Positions 17,405-27,499 of a stretch of 56,984 nucleotides of DNA are shown here, piece after piece. Position numbers and translations under genes: made by a program. Origin of the DNA: Gemmatimonadaceae bacterium (GTDB lineage Bacteria; Gemmatimonadota; Gemmatimonadetes; Gemmatimonadales; Gemmatimonadaceae). The stretch is from NCBI GenBank assembly GCA_025362035.1, contig JANYIN010000134.1:1-56984 (forward strand). Reading direction: 5' to 3'. A model generated the notes under the pieces. That model was given only the letters and a program-made list of their open reading frames with translations, did no database searches and had not been told where the DNA came from. Position 1 is the first letter of the stretch. Each line of letters opens with the position of its first letter.

Positions 17405-19198
17405 ATGACACGGATCGCCGTTCTTCCACCAGCCGTCGCCGATCAAATCGCCGCCGGCGAAGTGGTCGAGCGGCCCTCCTCCGCAGTGAAGGAGCTCGTC
17501 GAGAACGCGCTGGACGCCGGAGCGACCGCCGTCGATGTCGCGGTGGAGGAAGGAGGGCGCCAGATCATTCGGGTCAGCGACGACGGCAGCGGTATGGACC
17601 GCGACGATGCGCTGATCGCGCTGGAGCGACATGCCACATCCAAGATCCGTCTCGCGTCGGACCTGGTGGGCGTGTCGAGCTTCGGCTTTCGCGGAGAAGC
17701 GCTGCCCGCGATCTGCTCCGTAAGCCGTCTGGTGGTGGAGACGGCCCCGGCCGATGGCGCGGGTACGGCGGTCCACGCGGCAGGTGGCACGGTGTTGGAC
17801 GTGCGCGACATCGCGCGACGACGCGGCACCACCGTCACCGCGTCCCAGCTGTTCTACAACGCGCCGGCGCGCCAGAAATTCCTCAAGGGTTCACGCTCCG
17901 AATGGCGGAGCGTGCTGGAGCTGATGACGACCATCGCGCTCAACCGTCGCGACGTGCGGCTCACACTCACGCATGACGGCAAGGCGAGCTTTACCCTTGC
18001 GGCGTCCCCGTCGTTTCGTGACCGCGTGGCGGCGTTATGGGGCGCCAACGTCGCGGACCGCATGCTCGACGTCGAAGACGTGAAGGGCGTGATTCAGGTG
18101 AGCGGGCTGGCGGAGCGGCCGGCGGATGTCGGGACGGCCAGCCGACGAACGTTTCTGAGCGTCAATGGCCGCGTGATTCGCGACAACGGCATCATGCGCG
18201 CGGCGGAGAGCGCGTATCGCTCTACCCTGAGCGCCGGACTGCGCCCGTCGCTCCTGCTCGAAATCGTGGTGCCCGGTGACAGCGTGGATGTCAACGTGCA
18301 CCCCGCCAAGGCGGAGGTGCGGTTCCGCGATCGGTGGACCGTGGAGCGCGCCGTCGAAGAGGCGGTGCGACGTGCGCTCGGGGCCTTCGACGCGAGTGCG
18401 GCGCTCGGCGTGCGGGTGTGGTCCACGAATGGCCGCGGCATGGGCACGGCGCCCGCCCCAGCCGATGTCGAGCTGCTGCGGCCGCGACCCGCCCTTGCCG
18501 ACGGGCTCTTCGCGGGCGACGAGCCGCGTGATGCCGACGACGGTGCGTCCACGACCCTCGACGAGGGCCGTCCACCGGAACCCGCGTTTCCGGTCGCTCA
18601 ACGCGTGGACGAGGCCGAGGGGCCGATGGTCGTGCCTCAGCTGCTGCAGCTTCGGCGCACCTACCTCATGTTCGAGCATGACGACGGCGTCGTACTCATC
18701 GACCAGCATTCGGCGCACGAACGCGTCCTCTACGAGCAGTTCATGGGGATGCTCGAGCGCGGGGAAGCGCCCTCGCAACGGCTCCTCTTTCCACTCACGC
18801 TCCACCTCGCGCCGGCGGAGGGGGATGCATTCGAAGAGCATCATGATCTGTTGGCCAGGCTGGGATTCGAAGTGGAGCCGTTCGGAGGGCACACGCTGCT
18901 CGTGAACAGCGTGCCGATGCCGCACGCCCGATTCGACGCGGAACGCTGTCTGCGTGAGACCCTCGCCGCGCTCACGGGCGATCGTGACGCCGCATCGCAT
19001 GCGAAGCACGAACGCCTCGCCGCCACCGTGGCCTGCAAGGCGGCCGTCAAGGCCGGGGACGAGCTCTCGCAGGGCGAGATGCGCGCGCTGTTCGTGGCGC
19101 TGGGCAATACCGTCTTGCCTGCGCACGACGTGCACGGTCGCTCCACCATCGTGCAGCTGTCGTGGCCCGAACTCGAGCGCCGTTTTGGACGTCAGTAG
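17405..19198 (+). CDS. mutL: DNA mismatch repair protein MutL
   Basis: The 597-aa protein has the GHKL ATPase N-terminus (QIAAGEVVERPSSAVKELVENALDAGA, DDGSGM, GFRGEALPAI) in residues 1-330 and a C-terminal dimerisation domain. The C-terminal endonuclease motif is visible as DQHSAHERVLYE (from residue 433; Ala is replaced by Ser), and ACKAAVKAG follows. The usual CPHGRP zinc motif reads DVHGRS (His at about 577), so its Cys is missing. Such MutL proteins occur in bacteria without MutH. mutS is not in the window. Confidence 0.96.
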   Translation: MTRIAVLPPAVADQIAAGEVVERPSSAVKELVENALDAGATAVDVAVEEGGRQIIRVSDDGSGMDRDDALIALERHATSKIRLASDLVGVSSFGFRGEALPAICSVSRLVVETAPADGAGTAVHAAGGTVLDVRDIARRRGTTVTASQLFYNAPARQKFLKGSRSEWRSVLELMTTIALNRRDVRLTLTHDGKASFTLAASPSFRDRVAALWGANVADRMLDVEDVKGVIQVSGLAERPADVGTASRRTFLSVNGRVIRDNGIMRAAESAYRSTLSAGLRPSLLLEIVVPGDSVDVNVHPAKAEVRFRDRWTVERAVEEAVRRALGAFDASAALGVRVWSTNGRGMGTAPAPADVELLRPRPALADGLFAGDEPRDADDGASTTLDEGRPPEPAFPVAQRVDEAEGPMVVPQLLQLRRTYLMFEHDDGVVLIDQHSAHERVLYEQFMGMLERGEAPSQRLLFPLTLHLAPAEGDAFEEHHDLLARLGFEVEPFGGHTLLVNSVPMPHARFDAERCLRETLAALTGDRDAASHAKHERLAATVACKAAVKAGDELSQGEMRALFVALGNTVLPAHDVHGRSTIVQLSWPELERRFGRQ

Positions 19199-20114
19199 CC
19201 AACAGACCATCCGCGTCATCTGTGGCCCTACGGCGGCTGGAAAGACCATGGCGGCGCTCTGGTTCGCGCGGCGGGCGGACGTTACCGTGGTGAGCGCCGA
19301 CTCGCGGCAACTCTATCGCGGATTCGACGTCGGCACCGCCAAGCCCACGCGCGAGGAGCGCGCCGCGTTGCCGCACCTCGGCATCGATGTGCTCGATCCC
19401 GTGACGCGATCCTCGGCCGCGTGGTGGGCGGAGCGGGCGGATGCCTGGGTGAGTGACATCGAGGCCGAGCAACGTGTCCCCCTCGTGGTGGGGGGAACAG
19501 GGCTGTATCTCCGCTCCCTCTTCGGGACGCTGTTCGAGGAACCGGAACTGGACGGCGCGCGGCGCGCGGCGATGCAGGAGGTGCTCGACGACGTGTCGAC
19601 CGACGAGCTCCGCCGATGGGTGCGCGAACTCGATCCCCCGCGTTCGCATCTGGGTCGTGCGCAACTGCTTCGCGCGGCGGAAATCGCGCTGCTTGCGGGT
19701 GAACGGCTCAGCGATCTCCACCGGCGAAATGTGAGGGCACCACGTCGGAAGGCACGGTATCTTGTCGTGGACCCTGGGGAGACATTGGGGGTGCGAATCG
19801 CGGATCGGACCCGAGCGATGCTGGCGGGCGGTTGGGAGGACGAGGTGCGTGGGCTGATGGCATCCGTGCCCGAGGATGCGCCGGCCTGGAACGCGTCGGG
19901 GTATCGGACGGTTCGTGATGCGGTGCGTGGGCGTGTCAGCTCTCGGGAGGCGGAAGCTCGGATCGTCACCGAGACGCGGCAATATGCCAAACGGCAGCGC
20001 ACATGGTTTCGACATCAACTCGCGAACGACGACGTCACTCGTCTGAGCACAGATCAATCGGACTGGGCAGCGCGCGCAACGGCCTGGTGGACTGAGGGAG
20101 AGAGCGGCGGATGA
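19185..20114 (+). CDS. miaA: tRNA dimethylallyltransferase
   Basis: MiaA adds a dimethylallyl group to A37 of tRNAs reading UNN codons. The 309-aa protein shows the P-loop GPTAAGKTMAA, the substrate motif SADSRQLYRGFDVGTAKP, LVVGGTGLYLRSLF, and the C-terminal ETRQYAKRQRTWFRH. No ATG exists near the N-terminus in this frame, so TTG 19185 (14 bases inside mutL) is the only start giving the P-loop a normal distance. The mutL-miaA order is common in bacteria. The stop overlaps bshA by 4 bases. Confidence 0.93.
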   Translation: MDVSSQQTIRVICGPTAAGKTMAALWFARRADVTVVSADSRQLYRGFDVGTAKPTREERAALPHLGIDVLDPVTRSSAAWWAERADAWVSDIEAEQRVPLVVGGTGLYLRSLFGTLFEEPELDGARRAAMQEVLDDVSTDELRRWVRELDPPRSHLGRAQLLRAAEIALLAGERLSDLHRRNVRAPRRKARYLVVDPGETLGVRIADRTRAMLAGGWEDEVRGLMASVPEDAPAWNASGYRTVRDAVRGRVSSREAEARIVTETRQYAKRQRTWFRHQLANDDVTRLSTDQSDWAARATAWWTEGESGG

Positions 20115-21238
20115 AGATTGGAATCACCTGTTATCCCACCTACGGCGGCTCCGGAGCCGTGGCGACCGAACTGGGCATCGCGCTCGCGCAACGTGGGCAC
20201 GAGATCCACTTCATCACCTATCAGCAACCCTTCCGATTGCCGTCCTTTCTGCCGCGAATCTACTTCCATGAAGTGGACGTGGGTCGCTACCCGCTCTTCG
20301 AATATCCGCCCTACGATCTGGCGCTCGCGGTGCGCATGCACGAGGTGGTGCTCACGCACAAGCTCGATCTCCTGCACGTGCATTACGCCATTCCACACGC
20401 CACGAGCGCATGGATCGCGCGGGAGATGCTGGCGCCCACGCGTCCCGACATCAAGGTGCTGACGACGCTTCACGGGACGGACATCACGATCGTGGGACAG
20501 GATCCGTCCTTCTTTCCCATCACGAAGTTCTCGATCGAGAAATCGGACGGCCTGACGGCGGTCTCACAGTTCCTGCGCACCGAAACCCTGTCCGCGTTCG
20601 GCTGCACCGGGTCCCGGATCGAGGTCATTCCCAACTTCATTGATCCCGCCGTCTACAACCGTGCGCGCTACGAGCCCGCGTTCCGCCACCAGACCGCCGG
20701 AAACCGGAAAGTGCTCATGCACATCTCGAACTTCCGTCCGGTGAAGCGCGTGAAGGACGTGGTCGGCATCTATGCGCGCGTGGCGGAGCGGATTCCCAGC
20801 GTGCTGGTGATGGTGGGGGACGGTCCCGACCGCGTCGTCGCCGAGCAGGAGGCGCGGGCGCTCGGCGTGAGCGACAGTGTGTTCTTTCTCGGGAAGCTCG
20901 AGTCCGTGGCCCCGCTGCTGGCGAGCGCCGATTTGTTTCTCCTTCCAACGGTGGCCGAGTCGTTCGGCCTGAGCGCGCTCGAGGCGCTGGCGACTGGCGT
21001 GCCCGTGATTGGCGCCAACGCCGGCGGCCTTCCGGAAGTGGTACTTGACGGAGTGACGGGCGCGCTCTGCGTTCCGGAAGACGTTGACGGCATGGCGCAT
21101 GCCGCCATTGCGCTGCTCTCCGACCAGGCGCGCTGGGATGAGACGAGCACACGCGCCGCTGCCGACGCGCGAGACCGGTTCGCGATGGATGCGGTTGTAG
21201 GGCAGTACGAAGCATTCTACGAACGCGCGTTGTTGTAG
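20111..21238 (+). CDS. bshA: N-acetyl-alpha-D-glucosaminyl L-malate synthase BshA
   Basis: The 375-aa GT4-family glycosyltransferase joins UDP-GlcNAc and L-malate in the first step of bacillithiol synthesis. The N-terminus MKIGITCYPTYGGSGAVATELG and the segments LTTLHGTDITIVGQDPSF and MHISNFRPVKRVKDV are highly characteristic of BshA. The C-terminal nucleotide-sugar motif ESFGLSALEALATGVPVIG (Glu-x7-Glu) is intact. BshB and BshC are not nearby. Presence of BshA implies a low-molecular-weight thiol other than glutathione, if the rest of the pathway is encoded elsewhere. Confidence 0.93.
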   Translation: MKIGITCYPTYGGSGAVATELGIALAQRGHEIHFITYQQPFRLPSFLPRIYFHEVDVGRYPLFEYPPYDLALAVRMHEVVLTHKLDLLHVHYAIPHATSAWIAREMLAPTRPDIKVLTTLHGTDITIVGQDPSFFPITKFSIEKSDGLTAVSQFLRTETLSAFGCTGSRIEVIPNFIDPAVYNRARYEPAFRHQTAGNRKVLMHISNFRPVKRVKDVVGIYARVAERIPSVLVMVGDGPDRVVAEQEARALGVSDSVFFLGKLESVAPLLASADLFLLPTVAESFGLSALEALATGVPVIGANAGGLPEVVLDGVTGALCVPEDVDGMAHAAIALLSDQARWDETSTRAAADARDRFAMDAVVGQYEAFYERALL

Positions 21239-21260
21239 AGAGCGACGCTTGCCTTATCTT
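21233..21260 (+). promoter_or_regulatory. Possible promoter of uppP
   Basis: TTGTAG (21233-21238) and TATCTT (21255-21260) are separated by 16 bp in the 91-bp gap before uppP. The match is moderate and untested. Confidence 0.35.
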
Positions 21261-21329
21261 GTGTCAGCAATGCCACTCGCCGGCACCACCAATGGATGAC
21301 GGCGGTGATCATCCTCTCGCCCCGTCCGC

Positions 21330-22094
21330 ATGACGTTTCTTCACGCGCTCATTCTCGGCATCATCGAAGGGATCACGGAGTTCCTTCCGGTGTCCTCCAC
21401 GGCGCACCTCATTCTCGCGAGCTCGGTACTGCATCTCCAGGAGACCGAATTCGTCAAGAGCTTCCAGATCATCATCCAGGTCGGCGCCATCCTGGCCGTG
21501 GTGGTGCTGTACTGGAGCAAGTTCTGGAACTGGGAGGTTCTCAAGAAGCTCACGGTGGCGTTCATCCCCACCGGTGTGATTGGCCTGACCGTGTACAGGG
21601 TGCTGAAGACGTATCTGCTCGGCAACATGACAGTGGTCCTGCTGGCGCTGCTCATCGGCGGCGTCGCGCTCATCATCTTCGAACGATTCCACGAGAGCGC
21701 GGACCGTGAGGTCGACTTTTCCGAGATCACCTATCGTCGCGCGGTGCTGATCGGACTGTTCCAGTCGATCGCGATCGTGCCGGGTGTCTCGCGCTCGGCC
21801 GCGACGATCGTGGGTGGGTCGTTACTGGGCGTCTCCAAGCGCACGATCGTGGAGTTCTCATTCATGCTCGCGGTCCCCACGATGCTCGCCGCCAGCGGGC
21901 TGGAACTGTTCAAGAATCACGCGGCGCTCGCGGGCAACTTCGGTATGCTGGGCGTCGGGTTCGTCGTCAGCTTCCTCACCGCCATCGTCGCGATCAAGTC
22001 GTTCCTGAACTATCTCAAGAAGCGCGACTTCTCCGCGTTCGGATGGTATCGTATCGTTCTGGCCGTGGTGTTCTATCTTGTCTTCGTTCGCTGA
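21330..22094 (+). CDS. uppP: Undecaprenyl-diphosphate phosphatase
   Basis: UppP (BacA) recycles the lipid carrier for peptidoglycan and other envelope polymers and gives bacitracin tolerance. The 254-aa protein is highly hydrophobic, with about eight predicted helices. The two active-site motifs are present: EGITEFLPVSSTAHL near the N-terminus and IVPGVSRSAATI in the middle. ATG 21330 gives the standard N-terminus. The 3' end overlaps birA by 17 bases. Confidence 0.96.
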   Translation: MTFLHALILGIIEGITEFLPVSSTAHLILASSVLHLQETEFVKSFQIIIQVGAILAVVVLYWSKFWNWEVLKKLTVAFIPTGVIGLTVYRVLKTYLLGNMTVVLLALLIGGVALIIFERFHESADREVDFSEITYRRAVLIGLFQSIAIVPGVSRSAATIVGGSLLGVSKRTIVEFSFMLAVPTMLAASGLELFKNHAALAGNFGMLGVGFVVSFLTAIVAIKSFLNYLKKRDFSAFGWYRIVLAVVFYLVFVR

Positions 22095-22881
22095 CGCACC
22101 AGGGTATCGTGGCTCTCACACCGGGACCGCGGGCGCTAGCCAGTATGACGGCCACGCGCCCGCGGCGCTGGCGCTCCGGTGGAGCGTGCCGGCGGTTCAT
22201 GCGTTCGACTCCGTGGGCTCGACGCTCGACATCGCGCACGCCTTGGCGCCGACGGCTTCGTCTGGCACCGTGATCATTGCGGACGAGCAAACCGCCGGGC
22301 GCGGCCGCCTCGGGCGACGCTGGGCGTCGGCGCCGGGACGCGGCGTGTGGCTTACCATCATCGAGCGGCCGACGGATACGCGCGCGCTCGATGTGCTGGC
22401 GTTGCGGTGCGGGCTTCTGGCCGCGGAAGCGCTCGACGAGTTCGCACCGGCGCAGATCGGTGTGAAGTGGCCGAACGATCTGCAGGTGCTCGGCCGAAAG
22501 CTCGCGGGCATTCTCATCGAAACGCGCTGGCGCGGAACCACGCCGGAGTGGGTGGCCATCGGGTTCGGGCTGAACGTTGCGGCGCCGCAGGTAGAGGGCG
22601 CCGCCGGCCTTCGCGAAGGCACGACGCGGCTGGAGGCGCTGGATCGCGTGGTACCGGCGCTGCGTTGCGCGGCACGGGCCAGCCGGCATCTGGCCACCGA
22701 CGAAATGGCGCGCTGGCAGGCGCGCGACATCGCGACCGGCCGCCAGGCAACGAGCCCTGCGACTGGCGTCGTGCGGGGCATCAACCCCTCGGGCGAGATT
22801 CTCATCGACGACCCGCGCGGTGGCACATCGGCGCACCGCTCCGGTTCCCTCACCTTTGCCACGCCGCCCACATGCTCCTGA
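22078..22881 (+). CDS. birA: Biotin--[acetyl-CoA carboxylase] ligase
   Basis: The 267-aa protein is the catalytic form of BirA without the N-terminal DNA-binding helix-turn-helix, so it probably does not act as a repressor. Visible motifs are the biotin/ATP loop AGRGRLGRRWASAPGRGVW, VKWPNDLQV and GRKLAGILIE, and the small C-terminal domain. A TTG start at 22078 inside uppP gives an N-terminal leader of about 35 residues before homology; a shorter start is possible. It overlaps coaX by 10 bases. Confidence 0.92.
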   Translation: MSSFADAPGYRGSHTGTAGASQYDGHAPAALALRWSVPAVHAFDSVGSTLDIAHALAPTASSGTVIIADEQTAGRGRLGRRWASAPGRGVWLTIIERPTDTRALDVLALRCGLLAAEALDEFAPAQIGVKWPNDLQVLGRKLAGILIETRWRGTTPEWVAIGFGLNVAAPQVEGAAGLREGTTRLEALDRVVPALRCAARASRHLATDEMARWQARDIATGRQATSPATGVVRGINPSGEILIDDPRGGTSAHRSGSLTFATPPTCS

Positions 22882-23654
22882 CGATGGACGTCGGCAACTC
22901 GGAAACGACCCTCGGACTGTTCGACGGCGACACGTTGCGCGCGCATTGGCGAATCATGACCGACGTGCCGCGCACGGCGGACGAAGTCGGCATGCTGCTG
23001 CGCGCGCTGATCGCCGCCGCGGACGTTCCGCTGGAGCAGGTGGAGGGAGTGGCGGTGGCGTCCGTGGTGCGTGGCATGGCGAGCCATCTCCTCGAAGCAT
23101 GTCGCCAGTGGCTTCCCGTAAAGCGACTCGAGGAGTTCGATGCCTCGTCGCCGCTTCCCATCACGCTGGATGTCATCGAGCCACTCAGCGTTGGGGCGGA
23201 CAGAATCATCAACACGCTCGTGGCGAGCCGGCGTTATCGGCGCGATTGCATCGTCGTGGATCTCGGCACGGCGAACACCTTCGACTGCATTACACGGGAA
23301 GGTGTCTTTCTTGGCGGCGTGATCGCGCCCGGCGTGCGGACGTCGGCGGAGACGCTGTTCCGGCGCACGTCCAAGCTCCCCGCCGGCGAGTTGATCGTGC
23401 CGCCCAGAACGATCGGGCGTCGAACGGAAGACTGCATTCGCGCCGGTGTGATGTTCGGCGCGGCGGAGGCCATCGACGGGATCGTTCGTCGGATCCTGGC
23501 GGAGTGGCCGCGCGCGGAACGTCCCATGGTGATCGGGACGGGCGGTCTGGCGGAGCTTTTCGCCCCGATCTGCTCGAGTTTCGATGCCGTGGACCCGTAT
23601 TTGACGCTGTACGGGCTGGCCATGGCGTTCGACATCGTGGCGCCGGCGGCCTGA
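22872..23654 (+). CDS. coaX: Type III pantothenate kinase
   Basis: CoaX phosphorylates pantothenate, the first step of coenzyme A synthesis. The 260-aa ASKHA-fold protein shows the phosphate-1 motif TMDVGNSETTLGLFDG at the N-terminus, GADRIINTLVA, and the second phosphate motif VVDLGTANTFDCI. The birA-coaX gene pair is common in bacteria. ATG 22872 overlaps the birA end by 10 bases. Confidence 0.95.
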   Translation: MLLTMDVGNSETTLGLFDGDTLRAHWRIMTDVPRTADEVGMLLRALIAAADVPLEQVEGVAVASVVRGMASHLLEACRQWLPVKRLEEFDASSPLPITLDVIEPLSVGADRIINTLVASRRYRRDCIVVDLGTANTFDCITREGVFLGGVIAPGVRTSAETLFRRTSKLPAGELIVPPRTIGRRTEDCIRAGVMFGAAEAIDGIVRRILAEWPRAERPMVIGTGGLAELFAPICSSFDAVDPYLTLYGLAMAFDIVAPAA

Positions 23655-23712
23655 GCTTAAGCAACTACGCGGTAACGATTTAGCGTGTGGCGCGCCCTCG
23701 CGGACCCGCCCC

Positions 23713-23741
23713 TTGCATCGCGGTCGACACCCGGATATGAT
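23713..23741 (+). promoter_or_regulatory. Sigma70-type promoter of groESL
   Basis: TTGCAT (23713-23718), a 17-bp spacer and TATGAT (23736-23741) lie directly before the CIRCE element, so the expected transcription start falls just upstream of the HrcA operator. Confidence 0.8.
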
Positions 23742-23750
23742 CCACTGTTG

Positions 23751-23777
23751 TTAGCACTCGCATGAAACGAGTGCTAA
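23751..23777 (+). promoter_or_regulatory. CIRCE element (HrcA operator)
   Basis: The arms TTAGCACTC (23751-23759) and GAGTGCTAA (23769-23777) are separated by exactly 9 bases and match the CIRCE consensus perfectly. HrcA repression of groESL, relieved on heat shock, is therefore expected. hrcA itself is not in the window. Confidence 0.96.
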
Positions 23778-23830
23778 CGCAGAGTCAACCACCTTTTTTC
23801 ACCGCTTTTCGAGACGGAGGCGCATTACCT

Positions 23831-24139
23831 ATGGCCACCAAGAGCGCGGCCGGCGTGAAGATCACGCCGCTGTCCGACCGGGTTGTCGTGAAGGCATCAG
23901 AGGACACCGAGCAGATGCGCGGCGGTCTCTACATCCCCGACACGGCGAAGGAGAAGCCCCAGCAAGGCGAGATCATCGCCACGGGTCCGGGCAAGTACGA
24001 AGACGGCAAGCTCGTTCCAATGACCGTGAAAGTTGGCGACAAGGTGCTCTACGGGAAGTACAGCGGCACCGAGATCACGCTCGACAACGAGCAGTACCTG
24101 ATCCTCCGCGAGTCCGATGTGCTCGCGGTCGTCTCCTGA
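23831..24139 (+). CDS. groES: Co-chaperonin GroES
   Basis: The 102-aa heptameric cap of the GroEL chamber is easily recognised: [32 protein letters not shown] contains the mobile loop, and YGKYSGTEI and DVLAVV complete the fold. ATG 23831 is preceded by GGAGG at 23816-23820. An upstream in-frame ATG at 23762 lies inside the CIRCE element and is rejected. It is cotranscribed with groEL, 26 nt downstream. Confidence 0.97.
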   Translation: MATKSAAGVKITPLSDRVVVKASEDTEQMRGGLYIPDTAKEKPQQGEIIATGPGKYEDGKLVPMTVKVGDKVLYGKYSGTEITLDNEQYLILRESDVLAVVS

Positions 24140-24156
24140 TCACTGTCAACGACTAG

Positions 24157-25806
<1,650 letters not shown>

Positions 25807-25828
25807 CGCCCGCTGGTCCGTGGGTGAG

Positions 25829-25870
25829 AACGGCGGGAAGCCTCGAGGCTTCCCGCCGTTTTCTTTTTTC
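25829..25870 (+). terminator. Rho-independent terminator of groESL
   Basis: A perfectly self-complementary 32-nt stretch (25829-25860; arm AACGGCGGGAAGCCT, centre CG) is followed by TTCTTTTTTC. The next 170 nt up to the acyltransferase contain nothing recognisable. Confidence 0.92.
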
Positions 25871-26044
25871 TGGGCTTCACGAGCCTCCGCAAAGGACAGT
25901 CCCGCCGGGGGAGTTGCGACCGGCAATTCGGCCGCAAGATATGCAGGACGTTGGGGACCCCGGAGCCGATGGCAACGACGACGATGTCGGTAGCAGCGCA
26001 CGATCAGCGCGTCCTGAAACCATCGCCTCCGAACATTGCACGCC

Positions 26045-27295
26045 ATGCCGAAGTTCGACACGTCGGCAGCGAGTGGCCGCGAGAGCCCGCGCGCCAGGAA
26101 TCAGTCATTGGACGCGTTGCGCGCCGTGGCGATTCTGCTTGTGCTGGGGTGGCATATGGCCTTGCCGGATGCCATCCATCCGCGGGCGGCGTCGTGGCTT
26201 GAATTTCTCCGTCGACCCGGGTGGGTCGGTGTGGATCTCTTCTTCGTACTCAGCGGATATCTCGTTGCCGGCCTTCTGTTCGCCGAGCATCGCCTGAACG
26301 GTTCCGTACGTGCTGGCCGATTTCTGGCTCGGCGCAGTTTCAAGATCTATCCCGCCTTCTACCTGTATCTCTGGCTGACCTTCGCGTTTGGAGTGTACGA
26401 GACGCGCACGCCCACCGGCCACGAATTGCTGATGCATGGGCTCTTCCTTCAGAACTATGCCGGGCATTCGCCCGGAGTGTGGGTCCACACGTGGTCGCTG
26501 GCGGTGGAGGAGCACTTCTACCTGCTCCTCGTGGCGCTCCTCGCGTGGCTGGGTCGCAGACGCCCGCTGACGGCGCGCCAGGCGGTGGCGTGGTTCTGCG
26601 CCGTTGCACTCACCGTCCTCGCGGTACGCACGGCGACCGTGCTCTGGCTGCTGCGACACACGAAGCACTTCTCGGATGTACAGGACTGGTTTTTCCAAAC
26701 CCATCTTCGTATCGACGCGCTACTGTTTGGAGTCCTGCTCGCATATCTGTACCATCACCGGCCCGACCTGTGGGAAAGGTGCGCGACGCATGGGACGCGC
26801 ATTCTGGTGTGCAGCCTACTGCTGCTCGTCCCCGCGTTCATCTTCGAACACGACTCTCCCTTTACCTCGTCTGTCGGACTCACGCTCTACTATGTGGCGT
26901 TCGGGGGGATTCTCGTTTTTGTGCTGACGCGACCGGGCCCTACCTCGCTGTGGGCGTCGATCGCTGCGCCTGTTGGAGTGTATTCATACTCCATTTATGT
27001 GTGGCATGGCGCCGTGAAACACTGGGCCGCTCCGGCGGTGCAGAGTGTCACGGGCATGCGCCCGGGTTATCTCGCCTCTACACTGCTCTATTTCGGTGGC
27101 AGCCTGATGGTCGGGATCGGCATGGCAAAGCTCATCGAGTTTCCGATCCTGCGGCTTCGGGACAGATACGTCCCGTTGCCGCTGAGCACCCGGACACATG
27201 GCTCGCCATCCACGAGTCTGACTCTTGAAGCTGGATCGGGCGACGCTGGATACCTAGGGAGCGCGGACCGAGCGGTTGCAGCGAATTCGCGTTAG
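26045..27295 (+). CDS. Acyltransferase 3 family membrane protein (OafA/YrhL type)
   Basis: The 416-aa polytopic protein has about ten hydrophobic helices. It begins with the family motif SLDALRAVAILLVLGWHM and continues with GWVGVDLFFVLSGYL, RRSFKIYPAFYLYL and HTWSLAVEEHFYLLL (catalytic-type His and Glu). Such proteins transfer acetyl or other acyl groups to surface sugars, peptidoglycan or antibiotics; the substrate is unknown here. ATG 26045 was preferred to the TTG at 26036. It is a single gene between the groE terminator and the PEP-CTERM gene. Confidence 0.88.
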   Translation: MPKFDTSAASGRESPRARNQSLDALRAVAILLVLGWHMALPDAIHPRAASWLEFLRRPGWVGVDLFFVLSGYLVAGLLFAEHRLNGSVRAGRFLARRSFKIYPAFYLYLWLTFAFGVYETRTPTGHELLMHGLFLQNYAGHSPGVWVHTWSLAVEEHFYLLLVALLAWLGRRRPLTARQAVAWFCAVALTVLAVRTATVLWLLRHTKHFSDVQDWFFQTHLRIDALLFGVLLAYLYHHRPDLWERCATHGTRILVCSLLLLVPAFIFEHDSPFTSSVGLTLYYVAFGGILVFVLTRPGPTSLWASIAAPVGVYSYSIYVWHGAVKHWAAPAVQSVTGMRPGYLASTLLYFGGSLMVGIGMAKLIEFPILRLRDRYVPLPLSTRTHGSPSTSLTLEAGSGDAGYLGSADRAVAANSR

Positions 27296-27369
27296 AGAGC
27301 CAGGGCGACCTGCGCGTCTGGCGCGGCCGGACCCGCACGCGGGAATTGACGCGATGCGTCATCGACCAT

Positions 27370-27413
27370 GGGGACAGTTCTATCCGCCCCGAGAAGGGGA
27401 CATTTCTATCCGC
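27370..27413. repeat. Two tandem 18-bp copies, 26-bp period
   Basis: GGGGACAGTTCTATCCGC (27370-27387) and GGGGACATTTCTATCCGC (27396-27413) differ at one base. They lie in the 204-bp gap before the PEP-CTERM gene and upstream of its likely promoter. They could be a regulator-binding pair or the remains of a mobile element end; no transposase is present. Confidence 0.6.
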
Positions 27414-27437
27414 GCTTGACAAATCCCTGCATGCGCA

Positions 27438-27466
27438 TTGACGAAAACCTCGTTTGGTGATATCGT
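27438..27466 (+). promoter_or_regulatory. Possible promoter of the PEP-CTERM gene
   Basis: TTGACG (27438-27443) and TATCGT (27461-27466) with a 17-bp spacer precede the start by 34 nt. A second TTGACA occurs at 27416 without a good -10. Confidence 0.5.
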
Positions 27467-27499
27467 CGCGATGCCGATCCCCCACTCGTCGGAGTGCAG

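Noticed and set aside
23762..23830. Upstream ATG extending GroES by 23 residues
   Set aside because: It lies inside the CIRCE operator, and GroES homology begins at ATG 23831, which has its own ribosome-binding site.
27370..27413. Insertion sequence end
   Set aside because: The repeated GGGGACA motif suggested one, but there is no transposase or matching inverted partner. It is kept as a tandem repeat only.
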